DNA of 6,448 nt, from NCBI GenBank assembly GCA_019689515.1, contig JADGHI010000231.1, forward strand, positions 1 to 6,448. Reading direction: 5' to 3'. Every line of letters begins with the position of its first letter. Position 1 is the first letter of the stretch. Positions 6,270 through 6,448 of the stretch are shown here, piece by piece. This stretch comes from Acetobacteraceae bacterium. GTDB taxonomy: Bacteria > Pseudomonadota > Alphaproteobacteria > Acetobacterales > Acetobacteraceae. The notes below the pieces were generated by a model. The model worked only from the letters and a program-made list of their open reading frames with translations. It was not told where the DNA came from and did not search any database. The position numbers and the translations under genes are program-made.

Positions 6270-6298
6270 GTCACCTCCCCTGAACGGGGGGCCGGAAT

Positions 6299-6324
6299 GC
6301 ACCGGACGAGGGACGGTCCGGTGC
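6299..6324 (-). terminator. Perfect 9-bp stem-loop between secG and pyrG
   Basis: GCACCGGAC at 6299-6307 pairs exactly with GTCCGGTGC at 6316-6324 around an 8-base loop. It starts about 20 bases past the stop of the upstream gene and ends about 60 bases before pyrG. On the minus strand it is followed by ATTCCGG rather than a U-run, so termination would be partial or factor-dependent. It may instead be a leader element of pyrG. Confidence 0.4.
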
Positions 6325-6344
6325 CGCTGTCGGCTGGCCGCCCG

Positions 6345-6425
6345 TCAGTTGGTCGGCACCGGCGGCGCCGGCGGCGTCGAGGGCGTGGCCGGGGCGGCGG
6401 GGGGCGCCGTCGGAACCGCCGCGGG
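6345..6425 (-). CDS. secG: C-terminal end of upstream gene, probable SecG
   Basis: Only the last 26 codons and the TGA stop are present; the gene is cut by the adapter-like sequence at the window end. The residues are 11 Pro, 7 Ala, 4 Thr, 2 Val, Ser and Asn, ending VPTN. Many alphaproteobacterial SecG proteins have a Pro/Ala-rich disordered tail after their two membrane helices, and secG commonly lies directly upstream of pyrG in this group. The assignment rests on that context and on composition; no membrane segment is visible here. If right, it is the auxiliary subunit of the SecYEG protein-conducting channel. An unrelated protein with a Pro/Ala tail cannot be excluded. Confidence 0.5.
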   Translation of the reverse strand, partial: PAAVPTAPPAAPATPSTPPAPPVPTN

Positions 6426-6448
6426 CTGTCTCTTGTACACATCACCGA
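6426..6448. other. Adapter-like sequence (Nextera / Tn5 mosaic end)
   Basis: The terminal bases read CTGTCTCTTGTACACATCA followed by CCGA. The Tn5 mosaic end used in Nextera libraries is CTGTCTCTTATACACATCT, and one Nextera adapter continues CCGAGCC. The match is 17 of 19 in the mosaic end and 21 of 23 overall, mismatched at bases 10 and 19. Its position at the extreme end of the sequence fits untrimmed library adapter with read errors, not a biological transposon end. Codons read through it are artefactual. Confidence 0.88.

Noticed and set aside
6426..6448. Genuine Tn5/IS50 end
   Set aside because: Natural Tn5 outer and inner ends differ from the hybrid mosaic end seen here, and the following bases match the Nextera adapter; an artefact explains it better.

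Overview
The window is a GC-rich (roughly 70% by eye) piece of chromosome in which every convincing gene lies on the minus strand. Its order in the direction of transcription is: end of a probable secG, pyrG (CTP synthase), kdsA (Kdo-8-phosphate synthase), an unrecognised probable lipoprotein gene, eno (enolase) and ftsB (septum formation initiator). A secG-pyrG-kdsA-eno-ftsB neighbourhood, together with high GC and a metal-type KdsA, points to an alphaproteobacterium. Rhodospirillales or Acetobacterales is my best guess from synteny and base composition, not a proven assignment.

Layout from right to left. 6426-6448 looks like a degraded Nextera/Tn5 mosaic-end adapter, so the right end is probably a contig end with untrimmed library sequence. 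6345-6425 holds the Pro/Ala-rich last 26 codons of the upstream gene, probably secG. 6237-6344 is a short, hairpin-rich leader to pyrG. pyrG and kdsA overlap by one base (TGATG) and are almost certainly co-transcribed. 3503-3750 is a spacer with a perfect 9-bp stem-loop. 2528-3502 encodes a 324-residue, helical, Ala-rich protein with a lipoprotein-like signal that I cannot name. 2350-2527 carries a GC hairpin right at that gene's stop and a plausible eno promoter. eno is followed by a 97-bp spacer with a promoter-like site and an operator-like palindrome, then ftsB. 1-617 holds no gene I can support; in many alphaproteobacteria pdhA would be expected downstream of ftsB, but nothing like it is visible.

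The genes are housekeeping: CTP supply (PyrG; CTP is also needed to activate Kdo), Kdo-8-P synthesis from PEP and arabinose-5-P (KdsA), glycolytic PEP production (Eno), secretion (SecG) and division (FtsB). Enolase makes the PEP that KdsA uses, and PyrG makes the CTP used in the next Kdo step, so the cluster has some metabolic logic. I found no defence system, mobile element, CRISPR array, tRNA or rRNA. The items worth a second look are the adapter remnant, the unknown lipoprotein gene between kdsA and eno, the alternative hairpins at the pyrG start, the palindrome upstream of ftsB and the anonymous left end.
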